Shown piece after piece: positions 9,577 through 18,079 of a stretch of 64,000 bases of DNA. The notes under the pieces are model-generated. The model worked only from the letters and a program-made list of their open reading frames with translations, made no database searches and had not been told where the DNA came from. How positions within the stretch are numbered: position 1 is the first letter of the stretch; every line of letters starts with the position of its first letter. Origin of the DNA: Chryseobacterium jejuense (lineage in GTDB: Bacteria; Bacteroidota; Bacteroidia; Flavobacteriales; Weeksellaceae); assembly GCF_017877355.1 (NCBI RefSeq), contig NZ_JAGIPR010000012.1, positions 1-64,000 of the forward strand. Reading direction: 5' to 3'. A program made the translations under genes and the position numbers.

Positions 9577-9604
9577 CAAATTTAACTTTTTTTCGCTCAC
9601 ACAA
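9577..9604 (-). promoter_or_regulatory. Bacteroidota-type promoter of the Rhs toxin operon
   Basis: On the minus strand TTG, 17 bases, then TAAATTTG fit the Bacteroidota primary-sigma pattern (TTG at -33, TAnnTTTG at -7). Transcription would start near 9570, about 40 bases before the start codon of the T9SS cargo gene. It is the only good match in this spacer. Confidence 0.6.
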
Positions 9605-9705
9605 GTCATGTTAATGTGATTTAATATAAATTATTTCCAAACATCAGGAAATTTCATTGCGACTCTATGATCCTTCATTGGTTCTACAAATCTACTACGG
9701 CATTA

Positions 9706-9784
9706 CGACAGAACTCGACGTAACAAAAAACAAAAAAGGGCCAGCTCCGAAGAGCCAACCCTCAAAACATTAACTGTTTATTGA
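9706..9784. repeat. Direct repeat, copy A (pairs with 11704-11781)
   Basis: About 79 bases nearly identical to the copy 1998 bases further on: I count two substitutions and one single-A indel. Each copy contains the terminator hairpin and the bases just downstream of a stop codon. The pair brackets the beta-helix gene, which suggests duplication or insertion by recombination at the terminator. Confidence 0.9.
9725..9761 (-). terminator. Rho-independent terminator with UUCG loop, after the beta-helix gene
   Basis: On the minus strand GGGTTGGCTC-TTCG-GAGCTGGCCC forms a 10-bp stem (three of the pairs G-U) capped by a C(UUCG)G tetraloop, followed by TTTTTTGTTTTTT. It lies about 45 bases past the stop codon of the beta-helix gene. 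Confidence 0.88.
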
Positions 9785-9805
9785 TTATTATGTTTATACT
9801 TTCTC

Positions 9806-11659
9806 TTATTGTAATAAAGAATTACTATCATTAATTTTAGGAACAGTAGTAATATTTGAAAACAAAGCTGAAGCTTTAAAAATATTTCCTTTAAACAAAG
9901 AATAGTTAACATTTAATGGTAGATTAAAAGGAACCGCAGAATTTGCTGAAATAAATTTACTATTCAATACTTCCAAAACCCCCAGCTGTCCAAAAGGTGT
10001 ATCTAGAAATCCATTAGCACTATAATTATTGATATCACTGTTTTTGATTACCATTTCAAAATTCGATTTTGGATTCAGGAAGGTAATATTTTTAAATGTA
10101 CTGTTATCTATAATCACCTTCTGTGACCCATATTCTCCAATACGAAGATTCATTTGTCCCGAAGACTCCATACGACAATTTCTAAAAATTAATGTTGGAG
10201 ACTGGCTACGGATATCCATATCTACAGGTAAACGAATTTCACAGCTATCAAATAACTGTTCATGATCTGTATTGGTAAGATAAAGAAGTGTTTTAGGTGT
10301 ATACCCAAGGCTATTAAGATCAAATAAAGTATTAAAATATTTAATAGACCCCAAAATAGTGGCAGCAGAAAAATTTCTATAGGCCCAGTTTCCTTTACAG
10401 TCTCTTACTGTTACATTACAATGCATCCCGTAAACTTCAGGAAAAGTAATTGGGGAAATTTCTGGATCAAAAGACGCATCATTGATACACCCCTGAATAG
10501 TAACATCAGTAGATTTTGGTGTATCATTTGCGATACTCACTAAAGTGTCTTTTTCGAGCTGCTTTACTCTATCACCGAAATAAATATTTGAAAGGGAGAC
10601 AGTATCTGTGTTTCCCACTTCAATGCCACGACTACAATCAAGAATAAAAGTATCACTTACAATAACTTTTGCATTTCTCCCAGAAATAATATTAATTCCA
10701 TCACGTGAGTTTTTAATCGTATTTCCATGAACCAAATAAGTGTAAATCTCATTCCCTTCAATAGCAGGAGCTACAATAATTCCTTTACTATCGTGGTTTT
10801 CTACATAATTATTCACAATTTGAGCACCATGTGTTTTCTCCACCCAAATTCCTCCATTAAATTCATTTCCAAGAGCATTATGTCCTTCTTTACAAATATT
10901 TCCGGCAATATAAACCTCTTCACTTTGGGCAAAATTCCTATCACAAACAATACCAACTCTCTGATAATCCGTACAATAATTGTTTGTAATTTTACAGCCA
11001 GAAGCTGACATCACAATAATACCATCTCCATTCTGCCCTCTTGTTGTAGTTGTTGTACAATGGTCAATATGAGCATAAGAAGATCCCGCAGCCGTAATTC
11101 CTGCCCCCTGAACATTATTTACTTTTACATTTCTAATAAGACAATTTTCACTGTAGTCTACATACAACCCTCCTCCAATAATATTATCTCCAGCTCCAGT
11201 ACCCATTATTGTAATACCTTCTACAATAGCACCTTTGAGCTTAACTGCTATCTTAGCATCTGCAGTGATCGTTCTTAATGTACCTGTACCTGTTATACTG
11301 CAATTAATTATTTTAACACTGGCAATTCGAAATATTTTCCCCTCGGGTATCAATAAAAATTTCTTTTCTTCCTTACAATAATCTGCAGCTGCTTCATAAG
11401 CATTCGTATCATCATCACTATCATTTCCTTTTGCTCCAAACCATAATAAATTTACCGGCCCTTCATACGATCTTCTCCAGGCACCTATCCCCCCAACAGT
11501 TATAATAGTCCCATTATTTCCGACACCAGAATATGCCCCATCCCAATAAAATTCACCACCACCACCATCATTGGCTGCATGATACCCTCTTACGGTATAG
11601 AAGTCAGCATCCGTATTTCCATTTTTAGTTTTTAATTCGCTAATCGAAGCTAATGTCAT
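9806..11659 (-). CDS. Tailspike-like right-handed parallel beta-helix protein
   Basis: A 617-residue protein without a signal peptide. Residues 1-70 match the head seen on many phage tailspikes and depolymerases: 'FYTVRGYHAANDGGGGEFYW', 'GAWRRSYEGPVNLLWFGAKG' and 'DDDTNAYEAA'. The rest is a long beta-helix with short repeats such as 'GCKITNNYCTDY', 'GAQIVNNYVENH' and 'THGNTI'-like turns, as in the Pectate_lyase_3 superfamily. These folds bind or cleave polysaccharides; no catalytic residues can be fixed by eye. It is a single-gene unit with its own -7 element and terminator, and no other phage genes are near. It is bracketed by 78-bp direct repeats, a sign of gain or duplication. It could be a cytoplasmic or phage-derived glycan-active protein. 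Confidence 0.75.
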   Translation of the reverse strand: MTLASISELKTKNGNTDADFYTVRGYHAANDGGGGEFYWDGAYSGVGNNGTIITVGGIGAWRRSYEGPVNLLWFGAKGNDSDDDTNAYEAAADYCKEEKKFLLIPEGKIFRIASVKIINCSITGTGTLRTITADAKIAVKLKGAIVEGITIMGTGAGDNIIGGGLYVDYSENCLIRNVKVNNVQGAGITAAGSSYAHIDHCTTTTTRGQNGDGIIVMSASGCKITNNYCTDYQRVGIVCDRNFAQSEEVYIAGNICKEGHNALGNEFNGGIWVEKTHGAQIVNNYVENHDSKGIIVAPAIEGNEIYTYLVHGNTIKNSRDGINIISGRNAKVIVSDTFILDCSRGIEVGNTDTVSLSNIYFGDRVKQLEKDTLVSIANDTPKSTDVTIQGCINDASFDPEISPITFPEVYGMHCNVTVRDCKGNWAYRNFSAATILGSIKYFNTLFDLNSLGYTPKTLLYLTNTDHEQLFDSCEIRLPVDMDIRSQSPTLIFRNCRMESSGQMNLRIGEYGSQKVIIDNSTFKNITFLNPKSNFEMVIKNSDINNYSANGFLDTPFGQLGVLEVLNSKFISANSAVPFNLPLNVNYSLFKGNIFKASALFSNITTVPKINDSNSLLQ

Positions 11660-11684
11660 AATTAATTATTTTAATGATTCAAGG

Positions 11685-11692
11685 CAAAGCTA
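11685..11692 (-). promoter_or_regulatory. -7 element TAGCTTTG before the beta-helix gene
   Basis: A perfect TAnnTTTG match 26 bases upstream of the start codon. It lies just inside the segment bracketed by the direct repeats, so the gene carries its own promoter. No clear -33 TTG is present at the usual distance. Confidence 0.45.
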
Positions 11693-11703
11693 TCCCTTCA
11701 AAG

Positions 11704-11781
11704 CGACAGAACCCGACGTAATAAAAACAAAAAAGGGCCAGCTCCGAAGAGCCAACCCTCAAAACATTAACTGTTTATTGA
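11704..11781. repeat. Direct repeat, copy B (pairs with 9706-9784)
   Basis: The second copy, located just after the stop codon of the efflux outer-membrane gene. As the efflux operon needs a terminator here, this is probably the original copy and copy A the derived one; that order is inference. Confidence 0.9.
11723..11758 (-). terminator. Rho-independent terminator with UUCG loop, after the efflux operon
   Basis: The same stem, UUCG loop and T-rich tail as in copy A, about 40 bases past the stop codon of the outer-membrane factor gene. It would end the three-gene efflux transcript. Confidence 0.88.
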
Positions 11782-11799
11782 CTGAATTATGATGTTTCT

Positions 11800-13257
11800 T
11801 TATTTCCAGCCTCCGCCCAGACTTTTATAAATATCTACTACGGTACTCAGCTGTTTTTGTTTCGCTTCTATCAGTTCCATTTTAGCATCTAAAGCATCTC
11901 TTTGATTCAGAAGAACCTCAAGATAGTCTGCTCTGGAGTTTCTGAACAACTGGTTCGCAATATCAATGGATTGATCCAGGGCTTTTGTTTCCTGAGATTT
12001 CAATTGATAGTACTGGTCTATATTTTTAATCTTCGACATCAGATTAGCTACATCCAGATAAGCATTTAAGATCGTTTTATCATATTCATATAATGCCTGT
12101 ACCTGTTTAGCATCAGCAGTCTGGAAGTTAGCTTTGATAGCACTCTTATTAATTAATGGTCCAGCTAGCTCACCTACAAGATTATAAGCGATAGATTCCG
12201 GCATTTTCACCAGATAAGATGGTTTGAATGCTTCCAATCCCAAGGTTGCAGAAATTTCCAGTGATGGATAGAATTCTTTTCTTGCTGCTTCAACATCCAG
12301 TTTTGAAGCCTTTAATTCCAATTCTGCCTGTTTGATATCTGGACGATTGGCCAGCAATTGTGACGGAATTCCCGTATACACCGTTGGCGGCATTGTTGAC
12401 ATAAAATTTTCCTTCGCTCTGACAATCGGTTGTGGATATCTTCCTAACAACGCATTGATCTCATTCTCCTTTTCCGTAATCTGCTGGCGGATGGTATATT
12501 CTGAAGCTTTGGATTTTGCCAATTCAGCTTCAAATTTCTTCACCGCCAATTCCGTTGCAGCAGCAGCTTCTTTCTGAATTTTGGAAATTTCCAATGCTCT
12601 TTGCTGAAGCTTGATATACTGTTGAATAATATCCAATTGATTATCCAGAGCCAACAATTCATAGTAATTATCAGCCACTTCTTCAATAAGATTAGACAGA
12701 ACGAAGTTTTTCCCTTCTACTGTAGAAAGATAATGAGCTACCGCAGACTCCTTTTCTGTTCTTAATTTCTTCCAGATATCAATTTCCCAATTGGCCATTA
12801 AACCTCCTTCAAAGTTTCCAAGAGGATCCGGCATTTCTCTGCCAGGTTCTATTTGTGTGGTAGCATCTCCTGCTCCTTCACTCGTATATCGACCTGCTTT
12901 TTTCAGTCCTGCCCCTATTCCAGCTGAAACTGTAGGTGTTAACCTTCCCTTCTTTGCTAAAACTCCACTTTTGGCAATTTCAATTTCCTGAAGAGTGATC
13001 ATTAGCTCCTGATTGTTCTTTAAAGCAGTTTCAATAAGGCTTACCAGATTCGGATCCGTGAAGAACTGTCTCCAGGGAGTTGTTCCGCTGTTGCTATTTG
13101 CATCCTGCTGTTCTTCCTGATTGAAGTTCTGAGGTATATTTTCTTTTACCTCGTCTTTTATGACGGTCGCCATTGGCGCCTTACAACTTGCTAACACAAG
13201 AGATAAGGCAATGGCTGTTATTATATTTTTAGTCTTCGAATTTTCCATCGTGTTCAT
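11800..13257 (-). CDS. Efflux outer-membrane factor, OprM/NodT-type lipoprotein
   Basis: A 485-residue TolC-family protein with a lipobox near residue 25 ('LASCKAP'). It shows the two internal repeats of the family, for example 'LIETALKNNQELMITLQEIEIAKSG' and 'LLANRPDIKQAELELKASKLDVEAARKEFYPSL', and long coiled helices that form the periplasmic tunnel. It completes a tripartite pump with the two genes upstream. Its start overlaps the end of the pump gene by 29 bases; a second ATG nine bases inside is equally possible. Substrate cannot be read from sequence. Terminator copy B follows. Confidence 0.93.
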   Translation of the reverse strand: MNTMENSKTKNIITAIALSLVLASCKAPMATVIKDEVKENIPQNFNQEEQQDANSNSGTTPWRQFFTDPNLVSLIETALKNNQELMITLQEIEIAKSGVLAKKGRLTPTVSAGIGAGLKKAGRYTSEGAGDATTQIEPGREMPDPLGNFEGGLMANWEIDIWKKLRTEKESAVAHYLSTVEGKNFVLSNLIEEVADNYYELLALDNQLDIIQQYIKLQQRALEISKIQKEAAAATELAVKKFEAELAKSKASEYTIRQQITEKENEINALLGRYPQPIVRAKENFMSTMPPTVYTGIPSQLLANRPDIKQAELELKASKLDVEAARKEFYPSLEISATLGLEAFKPSYLVKMPESIAYNLVGELAGPLINKSAIKANFQTADAKQVQALYEYDKTILNAYLDVANLMSKIKNIDQYYQLKSQETKALDQSIDIANQLFRNSRADYLEVLLNQRDALDAKMELIEAKQKQLSTVVDIYKSLGGGWK

Positions 13258-16200
13258 AAGGTTCAGTTTGTTCTGTTAAAGGATTTTCTTCTTCATATTT
13301 TGCCAGCCTCGATTTTTCAGCAATGGTTCCGAAAATGTAATACAATCCTGGAATAATCATCAGTCCGAAAACAGTTCCTATCAACATCCCTCCGGCTGCA
13401 GCGGTTCCAATGGTACGGTTTCCAATGGCTCCGGGACCTGTTGCAATCACTAACGGAATCAATCCGGCAATAAAGGCAAATGATGTCATCAGAATCGGAC
13501 GGAAACGAATGGCAGCACCTTCAATAGCAGCTTTTGCCACAGAAATTCCCTCTTCTGCTTTCTTCTGTACGGCAAATTCAACAATCAATACAGCATTCTT
13601 TCCTAAAAGCCCAATAAGCATTACCATGGCTACCTGAGCATAAATATTATTTTCCAATCCTAACAATTTTAAGCATAAAAATGCCCCAAAAATACCAGTA
13701 GGAAGAGATAAGATCACCGGTAACGGAAGTATAAAGCTTTCATACTGGGCAGCAAGGATCAGATATACAAATCCAAGACACACCAGGAAGATAAATACCG
13801 CTTCATTTCCACGGCTCACTTCATCTTTAGAAATCCCAGCCCAGTCAATACCAAACCCTCTAGGAAGAGTTTTATCCGCAACTTCCTGAATCGCTTTAAT
13901 AGCCTGCCCACTACTGTATCCCGGTGCCGGAGTACCGCTCACCTCTGCAGAATTGTACATATTATGTCTTGTAATCTCAGACAATCCATATACTTTTTCA
14001 AGATGCATAAAGTCTGAATACGGTACCATCTGATCTTTATCATTCTTAACATACAATTTTAAAAGATCCGTTGGCAATGCACGATATTGAGGCCCTGCCT
14101 GAACAATCACCTTATAAGGTCTGTCAAAACGGATAAAACTGGTCTCATAGTTTGAACCGATAAGTGTTGACAGGTTATCCATCGCTTTTGCAATGGTTAC
14201 CCCTTTCTGCTCTGCAAGATCATTATCCACACGAAGCATATACTGAGGGAAACTTGCAGAATAGAAGGTAAATGCAGATCCCAGTTCCGGGCGTTTCTTC
14301 AGCTCCTTCACAAAATCATTACTCACCTGCTCCATTTTATGATAATCACCACTTCCTGCTTTATCCAGTAAACGAAGTTCAAAACCTCCGGCAGCTCCAT
14401 AACCAGGAATAGATGGTGGTTGGAAAAATTCAATATTGGCCCCCGGAATATTCTTGGCTTTTTCTTCCAGCTTTTCAATAATTTCAGCTGCAGATTCTTT
14501 ACGTTCATCCCAACTTTTAAGGTTGATCAAGCAGGTTCCTGAGTTGGATCCTGTTCCTTCTGTTAAGATCTCATAACCCGCCAGTGAAGAAACAGATTTT
14601 ACTCCGTCAACATCTTCAGATTCTCTCAACAGTTCTTTAGCAATCTGATTGGTTCTTTCCAAGGTAGATCCCGGAGGCGTCTGAATAATCGCATAAATCA
14701 TTCCCTGGTCTTCAGCAGGAATAAACCCTGACGGAAGAGAGTTACTCAGGAAAAATGTACAGGCACAAAATGCCAATAATAACGGCAATGTGATTCCCTT
14801 TTTAGTAACCGTTTTCTTCAGCATTCCTTCATATTTCCCGGCACCTTTCGTAAACAGGTTGTTGAATTTATCAAGGAAAATAGTAATCAGTGTCTTCTTT
14901 TTAGCTTTTCCGTGGTTATTTTTCAGGATTAAAGCACATAAAGCCGGTGTCAGAGTTAAAGCCACAACCCCCGATAGAATAATGGACGATGCCATGGTAA
15001 TCGAGAACTGACGGTAAAATACACCAACAGGCCCGGACATAAACGCAATTGGGATGAATACAGATGCCATTACCAAAGTAATTGCGATAATAGCTCCACT
15101 GATCTCATGCATAGCTTCTTCTGTAGCTTTTAAAGGAGAGAGATTTTTCTCTTCCATCTTGGCATGAACGGCTTCAATAACCACAATGGCATCATCAACA
15201 ACGACTCCAATTGCCATGACAAGGGCAAAGAGCGAGATCATATTCAATGTAATACCAAATGCCGACATCACAGCAAATGTTCCTATCAATGATACCGGAA
15301 CCGCTAATGCCGGAATTAAGGTTGAACGCCAGTCTCCAAGGAAAAGGAATACTACAATAGCTACCAATATAAAGGCTTCAAATAAAGTATGGATTACTTT
15401 TTCCATAGAAGCATCCAGGAATCTGGAAACGTCATAGCTGATATCATAATGCATTCCTTTAGGGAAAGTATTCTTTTCAAGATCTGCCATTAAAGCTTTT
15501 ACGTTTTTGATAACGTCACTGGCATTGGAACCATAAGACTGCTTTACTGTAATTGCTGCAGAAGGTTTTCCGTTAAGAGTGGAATAAATATCATACATCG
15601 AACTTCCGAATTCAATATCAGCAACATCTTTCAATCTGATGGATTCTCCATCCGGTTTGGCTCTTAAAATGATATTTCCATAATCTTTTTCATTGTTAAA
15701 ACGACCCGGATATTTCAATACATATTCAAATGACTGAGAGCGCTTTCCTGAACTTTCCCCGGTTTTTCCCGGAGACGCTTCCAAACTCTGCTCATTTAAA
15801 GACTCCATCACTTCATCTGCTGAAATGTTATAAGCAGTTAATCTATCCGGTTTAAGCCAGATACGCATTGCATATTCACGGGTTCCCAAAATATCAGCGA
15901 AACCTACTCCACTCACCCTTCTCAATTCAGACATTACGTTAATATCTGCATAATTGAACAGGAATTTCTGATCAGCTTTAGGATCGTCACTGTACAAATT
16001 AATGTACATCAACATATTCGGCTCTTCACGGGTAATTTTCACCCCTTCACGAACTACCAGAGGAGGTAATTTATTAACCACGGAAGATACACGGTTCTGA
16101 ACGTTTACTGCTGCAACGTTAGGATCTGTTCCCAGATCAAATACCACCTGAATGGATGCCTCTCCATCATTTCCGGCATCCGAGGTCATATATTTCATAC

Positions 16201-16420
16201 CCGGAACTCCATTTAATCCTCTTTCCAAAGGAATAACAACAGATTTAATCAATAATTCGTTGTTAGCTCCGGGATATTCTGCGGTAATATTTACTTTAGG
16301 TGGAGAAATTGAGGGAAACTGAGTCACCGGAAGTTTTACCAATGACAGAATTCCCATAAACACGATAATCAATGAGATTACAATAGACAGAACGGGTCTG
16401 CGGATGAATTTCTTAAACAT
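13229..16420 (-). CDS. RND multidrug efflux pump, inner-membrane AcrB/MexB-type
   Basis: A 1063-residue HAE1-type RND transporter of full length with 12 membrane helices and two large periplasmic loops. The proton-relay residues are present: 'VVDDAIVVIEAVH' in TM4 (the Asp pair) and 'LLGKNAVLIVEFA' in TM10 (the Lys). The start 'MFKKFIRRPVLSIVISL' is typical. It exports drugs, dyes or bile-like compounds using the proton gradient, together with the adaptor 21 bases upstream and the overlapping outer-membrane gene. Nothing looks broken. Confidence 0.96.
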   Translation of the reverse strand: MFKKFIRRPVLSIVISLIIVFMGILSLVKLPVTQFPSISPPKVNITAEYPGANNELLIKSVVIPLERGLNGVPGMKYMTSDAGNDGEASIQVVFDLGTDPNVAAVNVQNRVSSVVNKLPPLVVREGVKITREEPNMLMYINLYSDDPKADQKFLFNYADINVMSELRRVSGVGFADILGTREYAMRIWLKPDRLTAYNISADEVMESLNEQSLEASPGKTGESSGKRSQSFEYVLKYPGRFNNEKDYGNIILRAKPDGESIRLKDVADIEFGSSMYDIYSTLNGKPSAAITVKQSYGSNASDVIKNVKALMADLEKNTFPKGMHYDISYDVSRFLDASMEKVIHTLFEAFILVAIVVFLFLGDWRSTLIPALAVPVSLIGTFAVMSAFGITLNMISLFALVMAIGVVVDDAIVVIEAVHAKMEEKNLSPLKATEEAMHEISGAIIAITLVMASVFIPIAFMSGPVGVFYRQFSITMASSIILSGVVALTLTPALCALILKNNHGKAKKKTLITIFLDKFNNLFTKGAGKYEGMLKKTVTKKGITLPLLLAFCACTFFLSNSLPSGFIPAEDQGMIYAIIQTPPGSTLERTNQIAKELLRESEDVDGVKSVSSLAGYEILTEGTGSNSGTCLINLKSWDERKESAAEIIEKLEEKAKNIPGANIEFFQPPSIPGYGAAGGFELRLLDKAGSGDYHKMEQVSNDFVKELKKRPELGSAFTFYSASFPQYMLRVDNDLAEQKGVTIAKAMDNLSTLIGSNYETSFIRFDRPYKVIVQAGPQYRALPTDLLKLYVKNDKDQMVPYSDFMHLEKVYGLSEITRHNMYNSAEVSGTPAPGYSSGQAIKAIQEVADKTLPRGFGIDWAGISKDEVSRGNEAVFIFLVCLGFVYLILAAQYESFILPLPVILSLPTGIFGAFLCLKLLGLENNIYAQVAMVMLIGLLGKNAVLIVEFAVQKKAEEGISVAKAAIEGAAIRFRPILMTSFAFIAGLIPLVIATGPGAIGNRTIGTAAAGGMLIGTVFGLMIIPGLYYIFGTIAEKSRLAKYEEENPLTEQTEPYEHDGKFED

Positions 16421-16441
16421 ACTACTTCATTTTAGAGACCA

Positions 16442-17527
16442 TTACTCTGCTTTTAATTTCAATGATTGAAGAACCTTTTTAGGATCCTGGAATTTTGTTT
16501 TTACTTTTTGGTCATCCTTCACCTTCTGAACGCCCTCCAAAAGAATCTGATCTCCTTTTGATATTCCAGAACTTACCACATACAAATCCGGAAGTTCGTA
16601 AGCAATTTTAATATTTCTGGATTTCGCTGTGCCGTTTTTGTCAATAACGAATACATATTTCTGATCCTGAATTTCGTAGGTAACTTTCTGAGGAATAATA
16701 AGAGCATTGTGAACCGGCATTGTCATTTGCACTTTTCCGGTTTCTCCGTTTCTCAGAAGCTTATCCGGGTTTGGAAACTTAGCACGGAAAGCAATATTTC
16801 CGGTTTCATTGTCAAATTCACCTTCAATAGTCTGAATTTCTCCTTTTTGAGAATAAGTTTCTCCATTTGCTGTAATAAGAGATACCTGATTGCTTCCTCT
16901 ATCTGCTGCATGGGTCTGATAGCTCAGATATTCCGGCTCAGAAACATTGAAATATGTGTAAATACTTGTATTATCTGATAAGGAAGTCAACAGATCACCT
17001 TCATCTACCAGACTCCCCAATTTTAAAGGAATTCGGTTGATAATCCCTGAAAACGGAGCCTTAATATCGGTAAAAGACAAGTGGATTTGCGCTAGTTTCA
17101 TTTCTGCGTTGGCAGCATCCAACTTAGCTTTAGCCATAGCCTTTTCGTTTTTGGATACGATATTGTTTCCAGCTAATGTAGTGGCATTTTTCAGTTCAAT
17201 AGAAGCCTGTTCTACTTCCGCTTTTGCCTTTAGCAATTCCGCCTGATAAAGTTTAGGCATAATACGGAACAGGGTTTGCCCTGCCTGTACATACTGTCCT
17301 TCATCGACAAAAATTTTCTCAAGGAAGCCTTTTTCCTGAGCCCGAACTTCAATGTTCTTTACAGACTGGATCTGAGCTACATATTCCTTATTAATCACAG
17401 TATCCATTACTACCGGTGATGTTACCGGATAAGTAGTTACTTCTTCTTTCTCCTCTTTTTTCTTATTGCAGCTTACAGCCAGTAAAAGGACGCTAAGCGC
17501 AATACCTGAGGCAACTCTTTTTATCAT
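16442..17527 (-). CDS. RND efflux periplasmic adaptor (membrane fusion protein), lipoprotein
   Basis: A 361-residue HlyD/AcrA-type adaptor. The signal ends in a lipobox ('LLLAVSCNKKK'), so it is anchored to the inner membrane. The lipoyl halves ('VRAQEKGFLEKIFVDEGQYVQAGQTLFRI' region and 'FTDIKAPFSGIINRIPLKLGSLVDEGDLL' region) flank a helical hairpin rich in Ala and Lys, followed by a beta-barrel domain. It couples the pump to the outer-membrane factor. It is the first gene of the operon, and a candidate operator overlaps the likely promoter. Confidence 0.94.
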   Translation of the reverse strand: MIKRVASGIALSVLLLAVSCNKKKEEKEEVTTYPVTSPVVMDTVINKEYVAQIQSVKNIEVRAQEKGFLEKIFVDEGQYVQAGQTLFRIMPKLYQAELLKAKAEVEQASIELKNATTLAGNNIVSKNEKAMAKAKLDAANAEMKLAQIHLSFTDIKAPFSGIINRIPLKLGSLVDEGDLLTSLSDNTSIYTYFNVSEPEYLSYQTHAADRGSNQVSLITANGETYSQKGEIQTIEGEFDNETGNIAFRAKFPNPDKLLRNGETGKVQMTMPVHNALIIPQKVTYEIQDQKYVFVIDKNGTAKSRNIKIAYELPDLYVVSSGISKGDQILLEGVQKVKDDQKVKTKFQDPKKVLQSLKLKAE

Positions 17528-17619
17528 AATTCTAGAGTTTTATAAATCGTTAATGTTTTAAATAGAAATAAATGGTAATAAAGAATAGTACAGAGTGATG
17601 ATTACCAACATACACAACG

Positions 17620-17645
17620 CAAAGCATTCCCACCTGAAATCAGGT
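17620..17645 (-). promoter_or_regulatory. Candidate promoter with palindromic operator for the efflux operon
   Basis: A perfect inverted repeat ACCTGA-AA-TCAGGT lies at 17632-17645. Just downstream on the minus strand is ATGCTTTG, one step from the TAnnTTTG -7 consensus (17620-17627). A repressor bound to the palindrome would cover the spacer between -7 and -33. There is no T run after it, so it is not an obvious terminator for the gene upstream. No TetR- or MarR-type gene lies in the window. Confidence 0.4.
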
Positions 17646-17671
17646 AGAAATTCATTAGGAAAAATGAAATT

Positions 17672-18058
17672 TTAAATTCTAATGGAACGGATCAGAATAA
17701 ACTTTTTGGCAGTAAGCCCCCAAATAAACCCGTGAATATCCGGTTTAAACTGCTTGTTGCTTTTTAATCCAAAAATATAAACCAAGCTGAAAACCCCAGC
17801 GAAAACAATAATAGCCTGAAATACATCAGACAGCTGAAAATCATTTTCTGCAAGTTCTAAAGTTGAATTATCTACAGAATCTGCCATTTGCTGCACAGTA
17901 AGCTTCTCATAGGTCTGATTCAGCTTGTTGGCTCTTTTAGGGAGATGATGAGAAACATGACCGGAATAGTCATTTCGTAGTGTTTTAACATTCAATCTGC
18001 TTTCTACTACAAAGAGCAGAAAAAGACCGGTTAAAAAATATACTATAAAGTTTCTCAT
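17672..18058 (-). CDS. Small membrane protein of unknown function
   Basis: 128 residues from the chosen start (MRNFIVYF). An in-frame ATG seven codons upstream is less likely because a TAnnTTTG element (TACATTTG on the minus strand, 18069-18076) lies there. An N-terminal hydrophobic segment (residues about 3-18) and a second one near 85-105 ('VFQAIIVFAGVFSLVYIFGL') frame a polar loop that would face the periplasm. The C-terminus is basic. I do not recognise the family. It lies upstream of the efflux operon on the same strand but 145 bases away, so it is probably a separate unit. Confidence 0.55.
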   Translation of the reverse strand: MRNFIVYFLTGLFLLFVVESRLNVKTLRNDYSGHVSHHLPKRANKLNQTYEKLTVQQMADSVDNSTLELAENDFQLSDVFQAIIVFAGVFSLVYIFGLKSNKQFKPDIHGFIWGLTAKKFILIRSIRI

Positions 18059-18079
18059 TTTGAAGTCGCAAATGTACAC

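Noticed and set aside
13229..13257. Overlap of pump and outer-membrane factor genes as a possible frameshift
   Set aside because: Both proteins are full length with proper ends, so this is an ordinary coupled overlap.
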